Origin: Shinisaurus crocodilurus
Lineage: Eukaryota > Chordata > Lepidosauria > Squamata > Shinisauridae
Direction: 5' to 3'
DNA: 64,000 bases
NCBI GenBank assembly: GCA_021292165.1
Contig: CM037878.1
Location: forward strand, 288,534,971-288,598,970
Of this stretch, positions 10,703 through 22,672 are shown in pieces. Both the position numbers and the translations under genes were made by a program. Under the pieces are notes generated by a model that was given only the letters and a program-made list of their open reading frames with translations, was not told the origin of the DNA and made no database searches. Position 1 is the stretch's first letter. Each line of letters starts with the position of its first letter.

Positions 10703-11324
10703 CTATATATAGAACCCTTCTATCAAAGAGTTTCCAGGATGGAATGCAGAGTAACTACACAACAGCAAAAGAGCTATACAAAACAGCACCGCAATACAAA
10801 AGCAATAGTCAATAAAAGCAGTACTAAAACAGTGCAGGAAAGATGAAACCGTCTGATAATACGGTCCCACTTCATTTTAAACTTCTCGGGTGCACACATT
10901 ATGACGGAGTGACTGCACCACGACTAGAATTTAAGCCAACCATCACATCCGGATTCACTACGGGGGATTTGCAAACTCTGCATCGCCCTCTCCTGTATCC
11001 TTTTTCGAAGCTCAAATAGCCCCGGCCGTTCGAAGCGGTCTTCAAGAGAGAGAAATGGCCCACCCCTCAGCTTGCTCCAGTCGATTTCTCAACATTGAGA
11101 AATACTGAAGAATATTGAGAAATTCTTCAGTGCTGTGTTGTACACATCCCGGCCACCCAATTGCTTCTTGTCAAAATATCCCAAGATTTTGGTGCAGCAT
11201 GAGAAAAGCATCAGTACTTGACCAAAGCCATTAACTTCACTCTCACTCTCTCTAATTGCCACTTCCCAAATGTTTCTCTCTCTCTCTGTCTCTCTCACCC
11301 AGCCCCCCAGATGTTTTGGGACTA

Positions 11325-11585
11325 CAGTAATACCTTGGAGACTGCAAGTAACTTGGTTTGAGAGCATTTTGCAAGACAAGCAAATTTTTAAATATTTATT
11401 TATTTATTTATTTATTTTACTTGATATACAAGCGACGTCTTGCAATACAAGTGCTGTAATACGGCTTAAATTAAAAATCTCTGTACACATTTTTTTTGGG
11501 GGGGGATTTCGTTTTGATATAAGAGTGTTTTGGATTACAAGCACGTTTCCAGAACGAATTATGCTCTCAATCCAAGGCATGACTG
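11325..11585 (+). mobile_element. pogo/mariner-like MITE, family T, copy 1
   Basis: Flanked by TA at 11323 and 11586. Starts CAGTAATACCTTGGA and ends TCCAAGGCATGACTG. The interior shares TGCAAGACAAGCAAATTTTT, GCAATACAAGTGCTGTAATA and CGTTTCCAGAACGAATTATG with the other copies. It lies inside a hAT remnant (CAGATGTTTTGGGACTAC to the left, CATTCCCAGCCAGGATG to the right). Confidence 0.88.
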
Positions 11586-11845
11586 TACCATTCCCAGCCA
11601 GGATGTTTGGGGAGGCTGCATTAGCCCTATTCACGCAACTGAACTGAACGCCGGAGGGAGGGAGGAACAGCAGCAGGCCCGACCCCGAGCGCCAAGGCAC
11701 TCATCAGCTCTTCTACGCCAGGGGTGAGCAACACATGAGCCATTGGATGCATGCAGCCCCCGTGGCCATTTTTGCAGGGGCCACCACCCCAGGGAAATTT
11801 GCCATGGCAGCAAAAAAAACATGGCAATTTTGCAAGGAAACATAA

Positions 11846-12180
11846 GCGCATAAGAAGAGCCCTGCTGGATCAGGCCAAGGGTCCATCTAGTCCCACATTC
11901 TGTTCACACAGCAGCCAGCCAGCTGCCCACGGGATCCCACAAGCAGGACAGGAGTGCAACAGCACCCTCCCACCCATGTTCCCCAGCAACTGGAGTACAC
12001 AGGCACACTGCCTCTGATACTGGAGGTAGCACGTAGCCAGTTAGGACTAGTAGCCACTGATAGCCTGATCCTCCTCCAGGAATTTGCCCAGTCCCCTTTT
12101 AAAGCCGTCCAAATTGGTGGCTGGCCATCACGACATGTTGTGGGAGAGTTCTAGGAACAATGGTTGCTGCTGGATTCTAT
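11846..12180 (-). mobile_element. CR1/L3-like LINE, 3' UTR end
   Basis: The minus strand ends CAGCAGGGCTCTTCTTATG. This is the end shared by five other copies, along with CCATGTTCCCCAGCAACTGG-type sequence. Coding sequence is absent. Confidence 0.85.
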
Positions 12181-12346
12181 GATGCAAAAAAAGTCAACCA
12201 GCTGCCAATCTGGGATGCAGCTGAGAGATGGACGGGCCTGTCCACGTACACACCCTGTTGTCAGGCAGTGGGCTTGTCCCGTCAGCAGGGGACCCTATGG
12301 AGCAGGGTCATGATGTGACTGGTGCAGAGCACCTTGGCAATAGGCA

Positions 12347-12348
<2 letters not shown>

Positions 12349-12388
<40 letters not shown>
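12349..12388. repeat. (AC)n microsatellite
   Basis: Perfect dinucleotide tract of about 40 bp. Confidence 0.97.
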
Positions 12389-12562
12389 CCATGAAGGCGC
12401 GTGTGAGTGATAGCAGAGCTCCGCGTGTGCTGGATGGGAGAATTAAAATCCTGTCTGTGCATAGAGGCCCATTATTCTACACACAGATCTCCAGATCTCA
12501 CCCCCTTCTGCGCAGCGTTCCAGCGTGTCGGTTTGTAGCTGCCAGCCAGCTTGCCTGTAATC

Positions 12563-12912
12563 CAGTGCTTCTCAATTATTTTCTGTCATGCCCCCCCCCC
12601 CAGGAAGAAGAAAACATTTCGCGCCCCCCGCGCGACTGTAAATAGTATCATTTGTCTATAAAATTGTTATAAGTACACCTCTGCATAACACTGTATCCTT
12701 ATTAACGTATAAGAGAATAAAAAAAGAAAGAAATGTGGATCAATTTACAACAAAGAATAGCTTTATTAACTGTAGCAGAAAAGATTTAAAGGAGCACAGG
12801 ATTTAAAGGAACACAATATTAAAAAAAACTTTTAACTGAGGTCAAACGAGCCCCCCTTTACGGAGCCTCGCACCCCCCCTGGGGGGCCCGCCCCACTATT
12901 TGAGAAGCACTG
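12563..12912. mobile_element. hAT MITE with C-rich subtermini
   Basis: Ends CAGTGCTTCTCAATTA / ATTTGAGAAGCACTG. Exact TSD CTGTAATC at 12555-12562 and 12913-12920. GCCCCCC/GGGGGGC subterminal blocks flank an AT-rich centre without an ORF. Confidence 0.93.
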
Positions 12913-12931
12913 CTGTAATCTGACTCCAGCT

Positions 12932-15014
12932 TGTAGCTTCCCCGGTTTGCAGATTAATCCAAGTAGCAAGTAGCAAGGAACACTCTGTAAGACCACAGGT
13001 CTATTTCTACCTGTTTATTCACTTAGCAAGTAAAGTTCTACAGAGTATACATTTCCTAGTTACAGTCCATGTGCAGATTACAATGCATAGCAAGCATTAA
13101 TTCCAGTGGAGTAGATTGAGCTTCACTCCGCCTCAGCAAAGACGTTACATTGTTGCAAAGTCCAGCAAGCAATAGCCAGAAGAGAGAAAGAATAGAGAAA
13201 GCAAAATGAAGATATTGCCTAAAATAAACTTTTTGTTTAGGATGTTACCAGTAAAGATTACAGAAAAAGAAATTAAAGATTGGCAATCAATTATTAATGA
13301 ATATTGTAATGGAAGGAAAAGATCAAGGATTAATAAATATAGTTGGTATAAAGCGCAAAAAATAGGTGGTTTAGGTCTTCCTAATATAAAGTGGTATTAT
13401 TTAGCCAACCAAGTAAGACATATTTTGGACATTATAGCAGGGAACGACAAAATGTGATTGGAATTAGAATTACGAGAATTAGGAAACATGATGGTGAATA
13501 TATTATTTAAGAAAAATATAAATAATATTATAAAAGGACTAGAAAATCCCTTTTTGAGGAGTATGTTAGAGAGTTGGAATAGCACGAGGAAAATTTTTAC
13601 ACCAGAGGTATCCCCGTTAACTCCGGTAGTGGTCATGGAGGACTTTCCAGAAAATGTAAGACATCTAGAAGCTATATTAAGGAGAAAAAAGGTGATTAAA
13701 TTAATGGATTGGGTGGAAAAATTGAAGACTAGAGAACATATAATAGAAATAGTAGGAAGAGAAAGAATATTATGGTTAAATTCAATGCAATTGGAACTGT
13801 GGTTAAAGAAGTGGAGGACAAGAATGGACAGCGAAAGAGAACTAACCAATTTTGAAAAGATAGTTTTGACTAGAGAAGCTGTAGAAGGTAATGTTTCAAC
13901 AAGAGGCACAACAAAGGCTTTATATACGATGTTACAAAAAGAAGAAGAGCATAAAGATTCTCTTAAAGTGTTATGGGATAATGAATTTGATGAGGAAATA
14001 TCGAAACAAAGTTGGAAAAATATTTGGGATAGACGTATTGTAAGAGTTATGACAACTAGGATAAAAGAGAATTTTTATAAAGTGGTATGGAGATGGTATT
14101 TAACTCCAGTAAGATTAAATCGGATAGATAAAAATTGTTCCGCATTGTGTTGGAGAGGATGTAATGTAAAAGGTACATATGCCCACATGTGGTGGAGCTG
14201 TAAAAATGTTCTGGAATTTTGGCAGAAAGTATTTGCAGAAATATCAGAAATAATTGGAATGGAATTAGAAGTCTGCCCAAAATTAGCATTGTTAACAATT
14301 ACAGAAAAGTTAGTTTGTTTAAAAAATACAAAAGAATTGATTGTGAATTTGTTAACAGCAGCAAAATTAACGATAGCTAGGAATTGGAAGGTTCAACATG
14401 TGTTTTCAATTAATGAATGGTATACAGAGGTATGGGATATCGCGTTAAATGATAAATTAACTTGTAATATTAAGTGTCAAAAAGGACAATTGGAGAAAGA
14501 CACCTTTGTGAACATTTGGGGCAAATTTTTGGATTATGTGTTGGTAAAGGGGAGGGGGAACAAACCTTGTCAAGATTTGTTATATTTTTGGAATATAGAA
14601 TAATATCTTGTATATATACAACAACAACAACAACAACAAAAATTGGGGTGAGAAATATAACTTGGTCCCAAGAGGTGGGGGGGGGTGCACAATGCTTATG
14701 TTGTATTTTTTGTTGTTGTATTCATTAGTAGTTGTAAGATGTGAAAAATTAAAAATTTAAATAATAAAAAAAAAAAGAATAGAGAAAGCAGTCCTGCTCT
14801 TTTCTAAAATGGCTTCAGACAGAAAAACAAGTTAGCACGTCATTCAGAACATACAAACCATGTGACTAGCTCATAATGATCCCAGGATCTAGCTTTCCCA
14901 TGAGAAAGAACACGGGAAAGTAGAAAGACACAACATACTTGTTTACCGCCATTCTGTTCCTCTCCAAGTGTAAACACTGTGCTACAGCTGGTCAATGTGA
15001 TTCATATCACAACA
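12932..15014 (-). mobile_element. Probable solo LTR, split by an L1
   Basis: After removing the L1 (13204-14776 plus one TSD), about 496 bp remain. On the minus strand they start TGTTGTGATATG, carry AATAAACAGG about 90 bp before the end, and finish GGGGAAGCTACA. This has the form of an LTR (TGT...ACA with a late polyadenylation signal). No flanking TSD or internal retroviral sequence was found, so the call is tentative. Confidence 0.45.
13204..14776 (+). mobile_element. L1 LINE, 5'-truncated, with TSD
   Basis: The C-terminal part of L1 ORF2 is open from 13206 to 14603 except for one in-frame TGA at 13455-13457 (probably from TGG). The 381-residue downstream part carries the L1 C-terminal Cys/His segment (C-x3-C...HMWWSC, residues 227-248), preceded by WKNIWD and WYLTPVRL and followed by FWQKVF. 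A short 3' UTR with (AAC)n at about 14620 ends in poly-A at 14764-14776. The TSD GAATAGAGAAAGCA is exact (13190-13203 and 14777-14790) and may extend by three As. There is no endonuclease or RT core, so the copy is dead on arrival but young. Confidence 0.95.
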
Positions 15015-15672
15015 GTCCACACCTTGCCCATCATAATAAGCGACGGACGTTTCGCCCGCAAGAAATATAGGCGCGCTCCATGTTAGACTCAGACTGGCAG
15101 GACCTCTCGCAGCCTCGCAGAGGTGCCGCTGATCACGGCTTGCCAAGATCAAAGGCAACGGCGTTCTCTCTACGGCAGGCAGCCCCTCCTCTAGCTCTTC
15201 CGTGGTTCTGTTTTTCTACCCTCCTTGTCAAAATGAATAACAGCTTCACGCACCTCACAGTACAATAGGCGCAACAACAAAGAGGAGGTTGACACCCAGC
15301 TATTCAAGTTCTGGAGGCGCCGCAAAGGCTTCCTTAGGCCCGAAGGATACAGAAGACACGGAGTCCCAGAGCCGGAGGGGTCCTCAGAGGCCATCTAGTC
15401 CAACCCCCTGCTCCAAGGAGGAAATCCAGAACTAGAGCATCCACACACACACACACACACACCTGACAGATGGCTGTCCAGCCCCTGCTTGAAGAGCTCC
15501 AGCAAGGGAGAGCTGACCAGCCCTCAGTAATTGCTTCCGGCGTCAAAGACACACACCCAGGTTAGCCTGGTAATGGAGGCTACGGCATTTCCTTGGTTCA
15601 ATTAAATTGACGGACAGCCTTTCGATTAACTAAAGTAACTCTACATTACTTTCCCCCCCCCCCATGTAAATA

Positions 15673-15942
15673 CAGTAATGCCTTGGATTGCAAGTAACTT
15701 GGTTTGAGAGCGTTTTGCAAGACAAGCAAATTTTTAAATATTTATTTAATTCTTTTTTTTTCCCCCCCACTTGATATCCATGCGATGTCTTGCAATACAA
15801 GTACTGTAGCACGGCTTAAATTAAAAATCTCTGTACAAATTTTGGGGGGGGGGGGGAGATTTTGTTTTGATATAAGAGTGTTTTGGGTTACAAACAAGCA
15901 CGTTTCCGGAACGAATTATGCTCTCAATCCAAGGAATGACTG
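15673..15942 (+). mobile_element. pogo/mariner-like MITE, family T, copy 2
   Basis: TA flanks at 15671 and 15943. Ends CAGTAATGCCTTGGATTG / CAATCCAAGGAATGACTG. Poly-T/C and poly-G runs lie inside. Confidence 0.9.
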
Positions 15943-15999
15943 TACTTCCAAAAAATCTCAGATGGCTGCATTGCGAGAAGTATCCCCCTGCCCACCCTC

Positions 16000-16004
<5 letters not shown>

Positions 16005-16041
<37 letters not shown>

Positions 16042-16069
16042 AAAGAGAGAGAGAGAGAGAGAGAGAGAA
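16005..16069. repeat. (CT)n(CA)n(GA)n compound microsatellite
   Basis: Three dinucleotide tracts run directly into one another. Confidence 0.95.
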
Positions 16070-16223
16070 CTGGAATGCCTCTTCTAAAATGGTGCCTGCT
16101 GCAATATATTTGTGCATTTGTTTATCAAAGAAAGTATGTCTTCAGGAGTCTTGTTTTATTAACACGCAAATATATACAGATTTAACTGCTCAATTCAAAC
16201 TCATGATTAATCCTTTAAGACAG

Positions 16224-16400
16224 GGCCGGCGTCAAGGGTAGGCCTGGTCGGGCAACTGCCGAGGGCCAAGGGCCCCCTGGAGCCGCTCCTCCTCTTCCCC
16301 CCCCCCCCGTGCGCCCTGCTCGTTCACCTGCCTCTCGCTCTGGCCCAGGCAACGGTGGCGGTGAGGAGGAGGAGCAGCGGGTGCCACTGCCTGTGGATGC
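16224..16400 (+). mobile_element. hAT-like element of the CAGGGCYGGC family, copy 2
   Basis: Starts CAGGGCCGGCGTCAAGG, then GTAGGCCTGGTCGGGCAA and CTCGCTCTGGCCCAGGC. It is the counterpart of 2300-2585. Confidence 0.65.
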
Positions 16401-16785
16401 TGGTGGATGCTGGGATTTGTGGTCCAACGCGTCAGGAGGGTAACCAGGTTGGGGAAGGCTGAGTCAACTTATTCAAGCAGCCTTCCCCAACTTGGTGCTC
16501 GCCAGTGGTCAGGCATGATGGAAGTTGTAGTGCACCATGATTCATGGATGAATTTTCCTTGACTGTTGCACCCACAACCTGTCCAATCCCCACCCACCCC
16601 TGCCCCACTTTGACCTATCAGGCCAGACCCCAGCCTGGCATAATACGCCGCACAGGGTGTGTCACACGACATCCAAGGAACTAAGAGGCTGCCTAACGGA
16701 AGGGCTGGAGGCAGGGAAAGGTGGCTTTGCATTAGTCAACGCTGCTGGATTCTTTATATCGCCAGTGGTGCAGCCATTTTGGATT

Positions 16786-17030
16786 TTATTTATTTATTTA
16801 TTACATTTATACCCTGCGTTTTTTTCCTGCAAGGAACCCAAGGCGGCTTGCATAATCCTCCTCCTCCTCTCCACTTGATCCTCACAACAACCCTGTGAGG
16901 TAGGTGAGGCTGAGAGTCAGTGACTGGCCCAAAGTCACCCACTGAGTTTCATGGCCGAGCGGGGACTAGAACCCGGATCTCCCGACTCCCAGTCCAACAC
17001 TCTCACCACTACGCCACGCTGGCTCTCTTT
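16786..17030 (-). mobile_element. MIR-like tRNA-derived SINE, copy 1
   Basis: The minus strand starts AGAGCCAGCGTGGCGTAGTG (A box) with GGTTCTAGTCCCCGC (B box). A core with CACTGGGTGACTTTGGGCCA and GGTTGTTGTGAGGATC follows. The 3' part GCCGCCTTGGGTTCCTTGCA ends in (AAAT)n. The tail type suggests mobilisation by an L2-like LINE. Confidence 0.88.
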
Positions 17031-17163
17031 GTAATATGCTGGCAGGTTTTCAAAAATCCATTTCTTCCAAATGCCTTATAATGTACGCTTTAAAAGGAGG
17101 GGGGAATCCCCTCGCCCTGCAAGTCACTCGCATTTTCTACTACACAAAATGAGGGCATTAAGA

Positions 17164-17246
17164 CCAAAGTTAGCCTACATATATAGGCTAACTTTGGCCT
17201 ATATATATATAGGCCTATATATAGCCTATATATATATATAGGCTAA
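17164..17246. repeat. Cluster of AT-rich palindromes
   Basis: Three successive inverted repeats centred on TATA runs: AAAGTTAGCCTA...TAGGCTAACTTT (17164-17197), GGCCTATATATATATAGGCC (17197-17216) and TAGCCTATATA...TATATAGGCTA (17222-17246). Confidence 0.85.
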
Positions 17247-18855
17247 CTGAACAGGACTTGATTTATAATAAGAACACCTGGATCAGTTGCAACCAGGAAT
17301 CTTAGGCTATATTTATCCTGGGCTGGGTGGCAACTTCTCTGGAAGGTGAAGGACAGAGCCAAGAACTGGGATGCCAGAAAGGTGCGCTGGCAAGGTGCCC
17401 GGAACACAACGAGTCACCCATTTGAACATCTCTATCTGCAGCGGGAAGGCTTGATTGCCATGCGAGGCACATCCAACTATGGCTCCCCCATCATCCTTCC
17501 TGCCGCTCATCTAAAATAGGTGGGACAGCTGCCAAACTATTTTTTCCTAAGCCAAGCGATGTGCTCAGCCTTAAAATATGCAAATACTATTCCTCATCAA
17601 CATCAGAGTGGCATTTTTAGAACAGAAGCCGATGGCTGGGTTGGTCATAAAAAGGCAAGAGATGCCTAGAACAACTCAAGGCAGGGCACGGAGTGTTGAT
17701 CCGGCCTATCAACAGCTGCTCCAAGCAGGAACACCTGTGTAAATTTGGAAGAGAGAGTCCGTTCTATTTATTTTCTTCCCAGATGGTAGGTATATGAGGG
17801 ATACCTGCCGACAGGTGGGCTACTCCTGAACGCCCGTGGGAGAGAAGCTTCTGCAAGCTTACTTGCACGGGGGACTTCCATCAGAGACCAACTTGAGCTG
17901 GGATGATACAGTCGAAGGTTTTGTTTGAATTTATAGCCCAGCACGTTGCAAAGCCAGGCAGCCAATGGGCGAGGTCGCACATCACGACAACCCACCCTGG
18001 CAATAAGCCACGCCGGGCTGGTTGTTGTGCAGACAACCTACGGTGAGCCTGACCGACAATTGGGATCACTGTGGGTTGTTCGCCCCCTCTCCCCCCCCCC
18101 CGCTCGGTCCTCCCGCAGGTATCCCAGGTGACTCCGCAGCAGGACCGGCTTGCCTGTTCCCCACACCCCGATCACAAGGCCTTTTTCGCTCGCTGCAGCT
18201 TTTTTGCCCCTTTAACCATTCCCCCCCCCCCCCCGAGATCATGAACGCCAGCTTGGCAGCTGGTGTTCGCGATCTCCACCTTGACAGCCACTGGCAGCCC
18301 CTTCAAAGCGCTCAAGCAGCACACTGGAGGGGCTGTCAGTGGCTGGCAAACAATTTTTTTAAAAAAAATTGTGCACACAATGTGCACAAAAAAAATTTGT
18401 TCGTTTGTTTTTTTTACATTCAGCTGGACTCGCGCAACTGCGCAGATGTACAGTTCTGCGAGTGCGGAAATCAGGAGCCTCAGCTGGGCGATGTCCGGGA
18501 GGGGGGAGCTGCTGTCAAAGTGCACCAGGTACCAACCCTGGACATTGACCCAAAGAGGGTCCAAACAGGGTTTTCCTTTCCTTTTGCCTTCTCTTGAAAG
18601 CTGTCAAAAGGTGAGCTGTCAAGGGAAAGCAAAGGCGCAAGGGATCTTTGCTCATGAAAACGGGGTGGTGAGATTTACACCCCCCTTTGCGGTGAGATCC
18701 TCATCTTTTTCTTTTTTTTCCCTGGCTGTCTTCAGGGTGCTGCGCATTTTGCACTTTCCCCCTGAGACTCCAGCTGCTCGGGGAAGTGCAAAAGGGCATC
18801 CCGCCCCCTTTTCAGGGGAAAAGGGATTTTGACATTTGCGCAGCTCCCATTAGCT
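17247..18855. other. Intronic stretch without recognised element
   Basis: Mostly unique sequence with a poly-C run at 18221-18234 and A/T homopolymers near 18355-18415. No repeat family or exon was recognised. Confidence 0.4.
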
Positions 18856-18990
18856 CAGTGTTCCTCAACCTTGGGTCCCCAGATGTTTTTGGCCTACAAC
18901 TCCCAGCATGCCCCAGCCAGCTATGCTGGCTGGGGCATGCTGGGAGTTGTAGGCCAAAAACATCTGGGGACCCAAGGTTGAGGAACACTG
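18856..18990. mobile_element. Palindromic hAT MITE, family A, copy 6
   Basis: Near-perfect hairpin (CAGTGTTCCTC/GAGGAACACTG). Exact TSD CATTAGCT at 18848-18855 and 18991-18998. Confidence 0.95.
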
Positions 18991-19323
18991 CATTAGCTGG
19001 AGCTCTCTATGCATATACGTCAGCATACACAAATTTTATACAAATCTGTATCTTCTCTGTTGGCGATGCGTAAGCGGCCACCATAAGCGTTAACATGAAA
19101 CACACTTGTTCTTTTGCTTTCAGAAATCTAACATGTGGGACACCCACACACACACACACAAGGAAAAAACAAAAGAAAAACACTTTCCCCCCCCTTGTGT
19201 TTCCACCACAAACACGCATCCCTCCCTCTGCCATATATAGCTTCTGCCTCCACACATGCCCTGCCCATCATAATGACAGTTATTTTGCTAGTGAACAACC
19301 ACTACTATTAAATACTTTTTCTT

Positions 19324-19500
19324 AAAAAAAAAAAAAAAAAAAAAAACTTGCCCAAAGCCAGGAATGAACGAGCAATACTCAAAATACAGGAAGCCTGGAA
19401 TATTGGATCCTGACTCTGTCCCCTTGAGCCCGAACCAATGTTAGGGAGGAAGAGGAGGAAGAGGAGGAGGAGGAGGAAGAAGAAGACAGACAGACAGACA
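19324..19500. repeat. Poly-A, (GGA/GAA)n and (ACAG)n tracts
   Basis: A23 near 19324-19346, a purine tract at 19444-19487 and ACAG repeats at 19484-19500, separated by unique sequence. Confidence 0.85.
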
Positions 19501-19624
19501 TTCAGACAGACAGAGACCAGTACAATTTCTCCCATCTGGAAATTTACATGCACAATCACTCCAGGAAACACACTTAAAAGTCAAGGGATAGAACAGCCTC
19601 TCCCACCCTGGTACCGTCCAGATG

Positions 19625-19935
19625 TGTTCTGGGTTTTATGAGGGCCCTTTTGGTGGTGGATCCTCGATTCCGGAACGCTTGCGACAGTGAGTTTCAACTG
19701 GTGCCAGCATTGTCATCTTTTCAGTGCCAGGTTAAGACTTTCCTCTACCCCCCAGGCATTTGACATATGATAAGGTATTAACTGGTCCTGGGGGGTGGGT
19801 GGGTTAATTGCTGATTGCTTTTAAATTGTTTTTTGTATACAAATGGTTTTTATACTATTTTTATAGCGTACTTTAAAGGTTTTAATCTTTTGTAATCTAG
19901 CCAGAGATCTTTGGCTATATTGGGCAGTACAAAAT
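19625..19935 (+). mobile_element. L2-clade LINE fragment
   Basis: Related to 4378-4975: GTGGTGGATCCTCGATTCCG, CTTTTCAGTGCCAGGTTAAG and the end GAGATCTTTGGCTATATTGG. The coding frame has decayed. Confidence 0.6.
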
Positions 19936-20455
19936 TAACAACAGCGACCACAACGACCACCAACACCACCAACCTACCTACATGATCAAAGGAACACACC
20001 CGGACTTTTTTCTTCTTCTATGCTATGTTGCTGTGTTTCCACCCAGTTTTCACCAACATGAAAAAGCAACACATCCAGTGACGACAAGCGACACAACCGC
20101 AAGCTGACTCCACACACCCAGGTACCCTCCCCAGAGGGAGAGAAAGTGAAAAAGCTGCTACCCTGAAAAGCTGAAAAGACCACATATGATCACGGAACAT
20201 TGTGACAACACGACTGCCTGGCGCCTTCAGTCTTCCACACCTATTTGTCAAAAGGGGGGGGGGGTGGATGATGACAGGGCTGACCGAGCCATCTTTAAAG
20301 GGCCCCCAGGACCCGTAAGGTATGCGCTCAAGTCAGGCCACACGCCAAGTCACGGTTCAAGGGGCTTAGCTATTGCTGGACAATGTTGTCTGGACTGACA
20401 AACCATGGCCTTACAATCAGCCAAGCCAGAATCAGAAACCTCGGCTTGCAAACTA

Positions 20456-20717
20456 CAGTCATACCTAGGATTGCAAGTAGCTTGGTTTGAGAGCGTTTTG
20501 CAAGACAAGCAAACTTTTAAATATTTATTTATTTATTTATTTATTTTACTTGATATACAAGCGACGTCTTGCAATGCAAGTACTGTAGTACGGCTTAAAT
20601 TAAAAATCTCTGTACAAATTTTTTTTTGGGGGGGGGGATTTCGTTTTGATATAAGAGCGTTTTGGATTACAAGCACGTTTCCGGAACGAATTATGCTCTC
20701 AATCCAAGGCATGACTG
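20456..20717 (+). mobile_element. pogo/mariner-like MITE, family T, copy 3
   Basis: TA flanks at 20454 and 20718. Ends CAGTCATACCTAGGATTG / CAATCCAAGGCATGACTG. Confidence 0.9.
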
Positions 20718-20787
20718 TACATCTATTCAGACATCACCCCAAAGCGCATCATTGTGATGTGGCCATTTCTGCCACTCCCCCTACAGG

Positions 20788-21037
20788 TGTGTGTGTGTGT
20801 GTGTGTGTGTGTATTGCATTTATATCCTGTCTTTCTTCCTCTTGCAAGGATCCCCAGACAGTGAACATGCTCCTCCTCCTCCACTTTACCCTCACAACAA
20901 CCCCGTGAGGTAGGTTAGGTTGAGAGTCAGGGACTGGCCCAAAGTCACCCAGTGAGCTTCATGGCCAAGTGCGAACTAGAACCCCGGGTCTCCTGAGTCC
21001 AACTCCAACACTCTAACCACTATGCCACACTGGCTCT
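20788..21037 (-). mobile_element. (TG)n plus MIR-like SINE, copy 2
   Basis: TG repeat at 20788-20811 replaces the usual (TTTA)n tail. The SINE body runs to the A-box end GCCACACTGGCTCT at 21037. Confidence 0.85.
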
Positions 21038-21096
21038 CGCCAGTGGGTGGGAGTGAATTGGTGAACTTCATGAAGCCAAGTATCTTTGGAAGTCCA

Positions 21097-21268
21097 GGCC
21101 TGTGGCTCACGCTGGCTCAGCTTGTCTGAGCGTGGAAAGCTAAGCAGGGTCAGGCCTGGTTATTACTTGGATGGGAGACCCCTCCTCTAGTTTCCTGCAT
21201 TGAGCAGGGGGTTGGACTCGATGGCCTTGTAGGCCCCTTCCAACTCTATGATCTATGAAATCTATGAA
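21097..21268 (+). mobile_element. 5S rRNA-derived SINE, full length
   Basis: GCCTGTGGCTCACGCTGGCT head, AAGCTAAGCAGGGTCAGGCC and TACTTGGATGGGAGACC of 5S origin, GGTTGGACTCGATGGCCTTG tail and (ATCTATGA)n. Confidence 0.92.
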
Positions 21269-21914
21269 GGGCTAACTGAAGCTCCTGGGATGGGAGCAGG
21301 TCAGTCAAGGTGCTCAGGGCCCGTTCAATACATCACAGAAGCAAGAAACCCAGGTTTGCCACAGGGTGCGCACACTCACTCACTTGCACCGAGAGCGGCA
21401 ACCAATACCAGCTCTTGGGCAAGTATGCTTGCTTGATGCGCCCCGTATGCTGCAGCGCATTTGCAAAAGTATTTCTTTACAAAAGGAAGCACCCACCCTC
21501 CTCTCCCCAGGGCCATTCACTATGGGGGGGGGGGGGGCGCGACCCACTGTTTTGTTTCAGAGATTGGTTTTCATAAGAAATGGCAAGTAGAGGCAAATAG
21601 CTGGATAAAATATTTGAAGGATTTTTTTTGTATGGCTTCTAATGTGTGGGGAAAACCTCTTCAGAGAAAGAGTGATTCACCCTTGTCAATTGAAGGCAGC
21701 TAACGGCTCAATTAAATACTTTTAAAAGGGTGCGGCAGTTTTCAGTCGCTTCTCTACTTGCTACCGCTGAAAGTCATATACTGCTGGAGTTATATACCTG
21801 TGGTGATAAACCCACGCACTGCTTCACGAGCGGCACTCAGAGGTTTTGTTGCTGCAATGCAATATAGGCGAATTTACGGCCTACAAAATCTGCTGTCGAA
21901 GGACACGGATGAGC
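21269..21914. other. Unassigned stretch
   Basis: No family recognised. It contains a G13 run at about 21524-21537. GGATTGCA-type and L1-type words were looked for and not found. Confidence 0.35.
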
Positions 21915-22390
21915 AACATAAGAACTGTGCTGGAACAGACCAAAGGCATGTCTAGCCCAGCATTCTGTTCACACAGTGGCCAGCCAGATGGCCTAATGGG
22001 AAGCCCACAAGCAGGACATGAGTGCAACAGCACCCTCCCGCCCATGTTCCCCAGCAACTGGTGTACATAGGCACGCTGCCCCTGATGCTGGAGTTCATAT
22101 ATACCGGTAGCTATCATGATGAGTAGTAGGTACCGATACCCTTGTTCTTCACAGACGTACAGACAGCCCTTTTAAAGCTGTGCAAATTGGTGGCCATCAC
22201 TACATCGTGTGGAAGTGCGTTCCATAGTTCAACTATGGGCTGCGAAAAGAAGTCCGTCCTTTTATGCATCCTGAGTCTCCCACCAGTCAACTTCATGGGA
22301 CGACCCCATTGGGTTTCTAGTATTAGAGAGGAAGAAAAACCTACTTTCTCCACACCAGGCATAATTTATCATGTCCCCACACCCCGATTT

Positions 22391-22672
22391 ACAGCACAAT
22401 CCTATGCATGTTTAGACAGGGAAAAAAGTCCTACAGCTCCCGGCATTCCCCAGCTGGCTGGGGAATGCTGGGAGCTGTCGGACTTTTTTTCTGCCTAAAC
22501 ATGCATAGGCAGTGCTTTTTTTCTGGAGAAAAGGGTACCGGAACTCTTGGATTACATTTCCTCGGGAGTAGATGGCGATTAAATTGTAATGCAATTAATA
22601 GAAGAAAAGGTGCTGGAACTCAGTTCCGGTGAGTTCCGCCAGAAAAAAAAAGCCCTGTGCATAGGATTGCAC
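22391..22672. mobile_element. Palindromic MITE inside the CR1
   Basis: The arms read ACAATCCTATGCATGTTTAG...CTAAACATGCATAGG-ATTG. The centre CCCAGCTGGCTGGG is flanked by GGCATTCC and GGAATGCC-type arms. The right arm is broken by the element at 22510-22657. TSD not determined. Confidence 0.75.
22510..22657. mobile_element. hAT MITE nested in the palindromic MITE
   Basis: Ends CAGTGCTTTTTTTCTGGAG / CGCCAGAAAAAAAAAGCCCTG. Exact TSD TGCATAGG at 22502-22509 and 22658-22665. The interior has CCGGAACTC inverted motifs. Confidence 0.93.
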
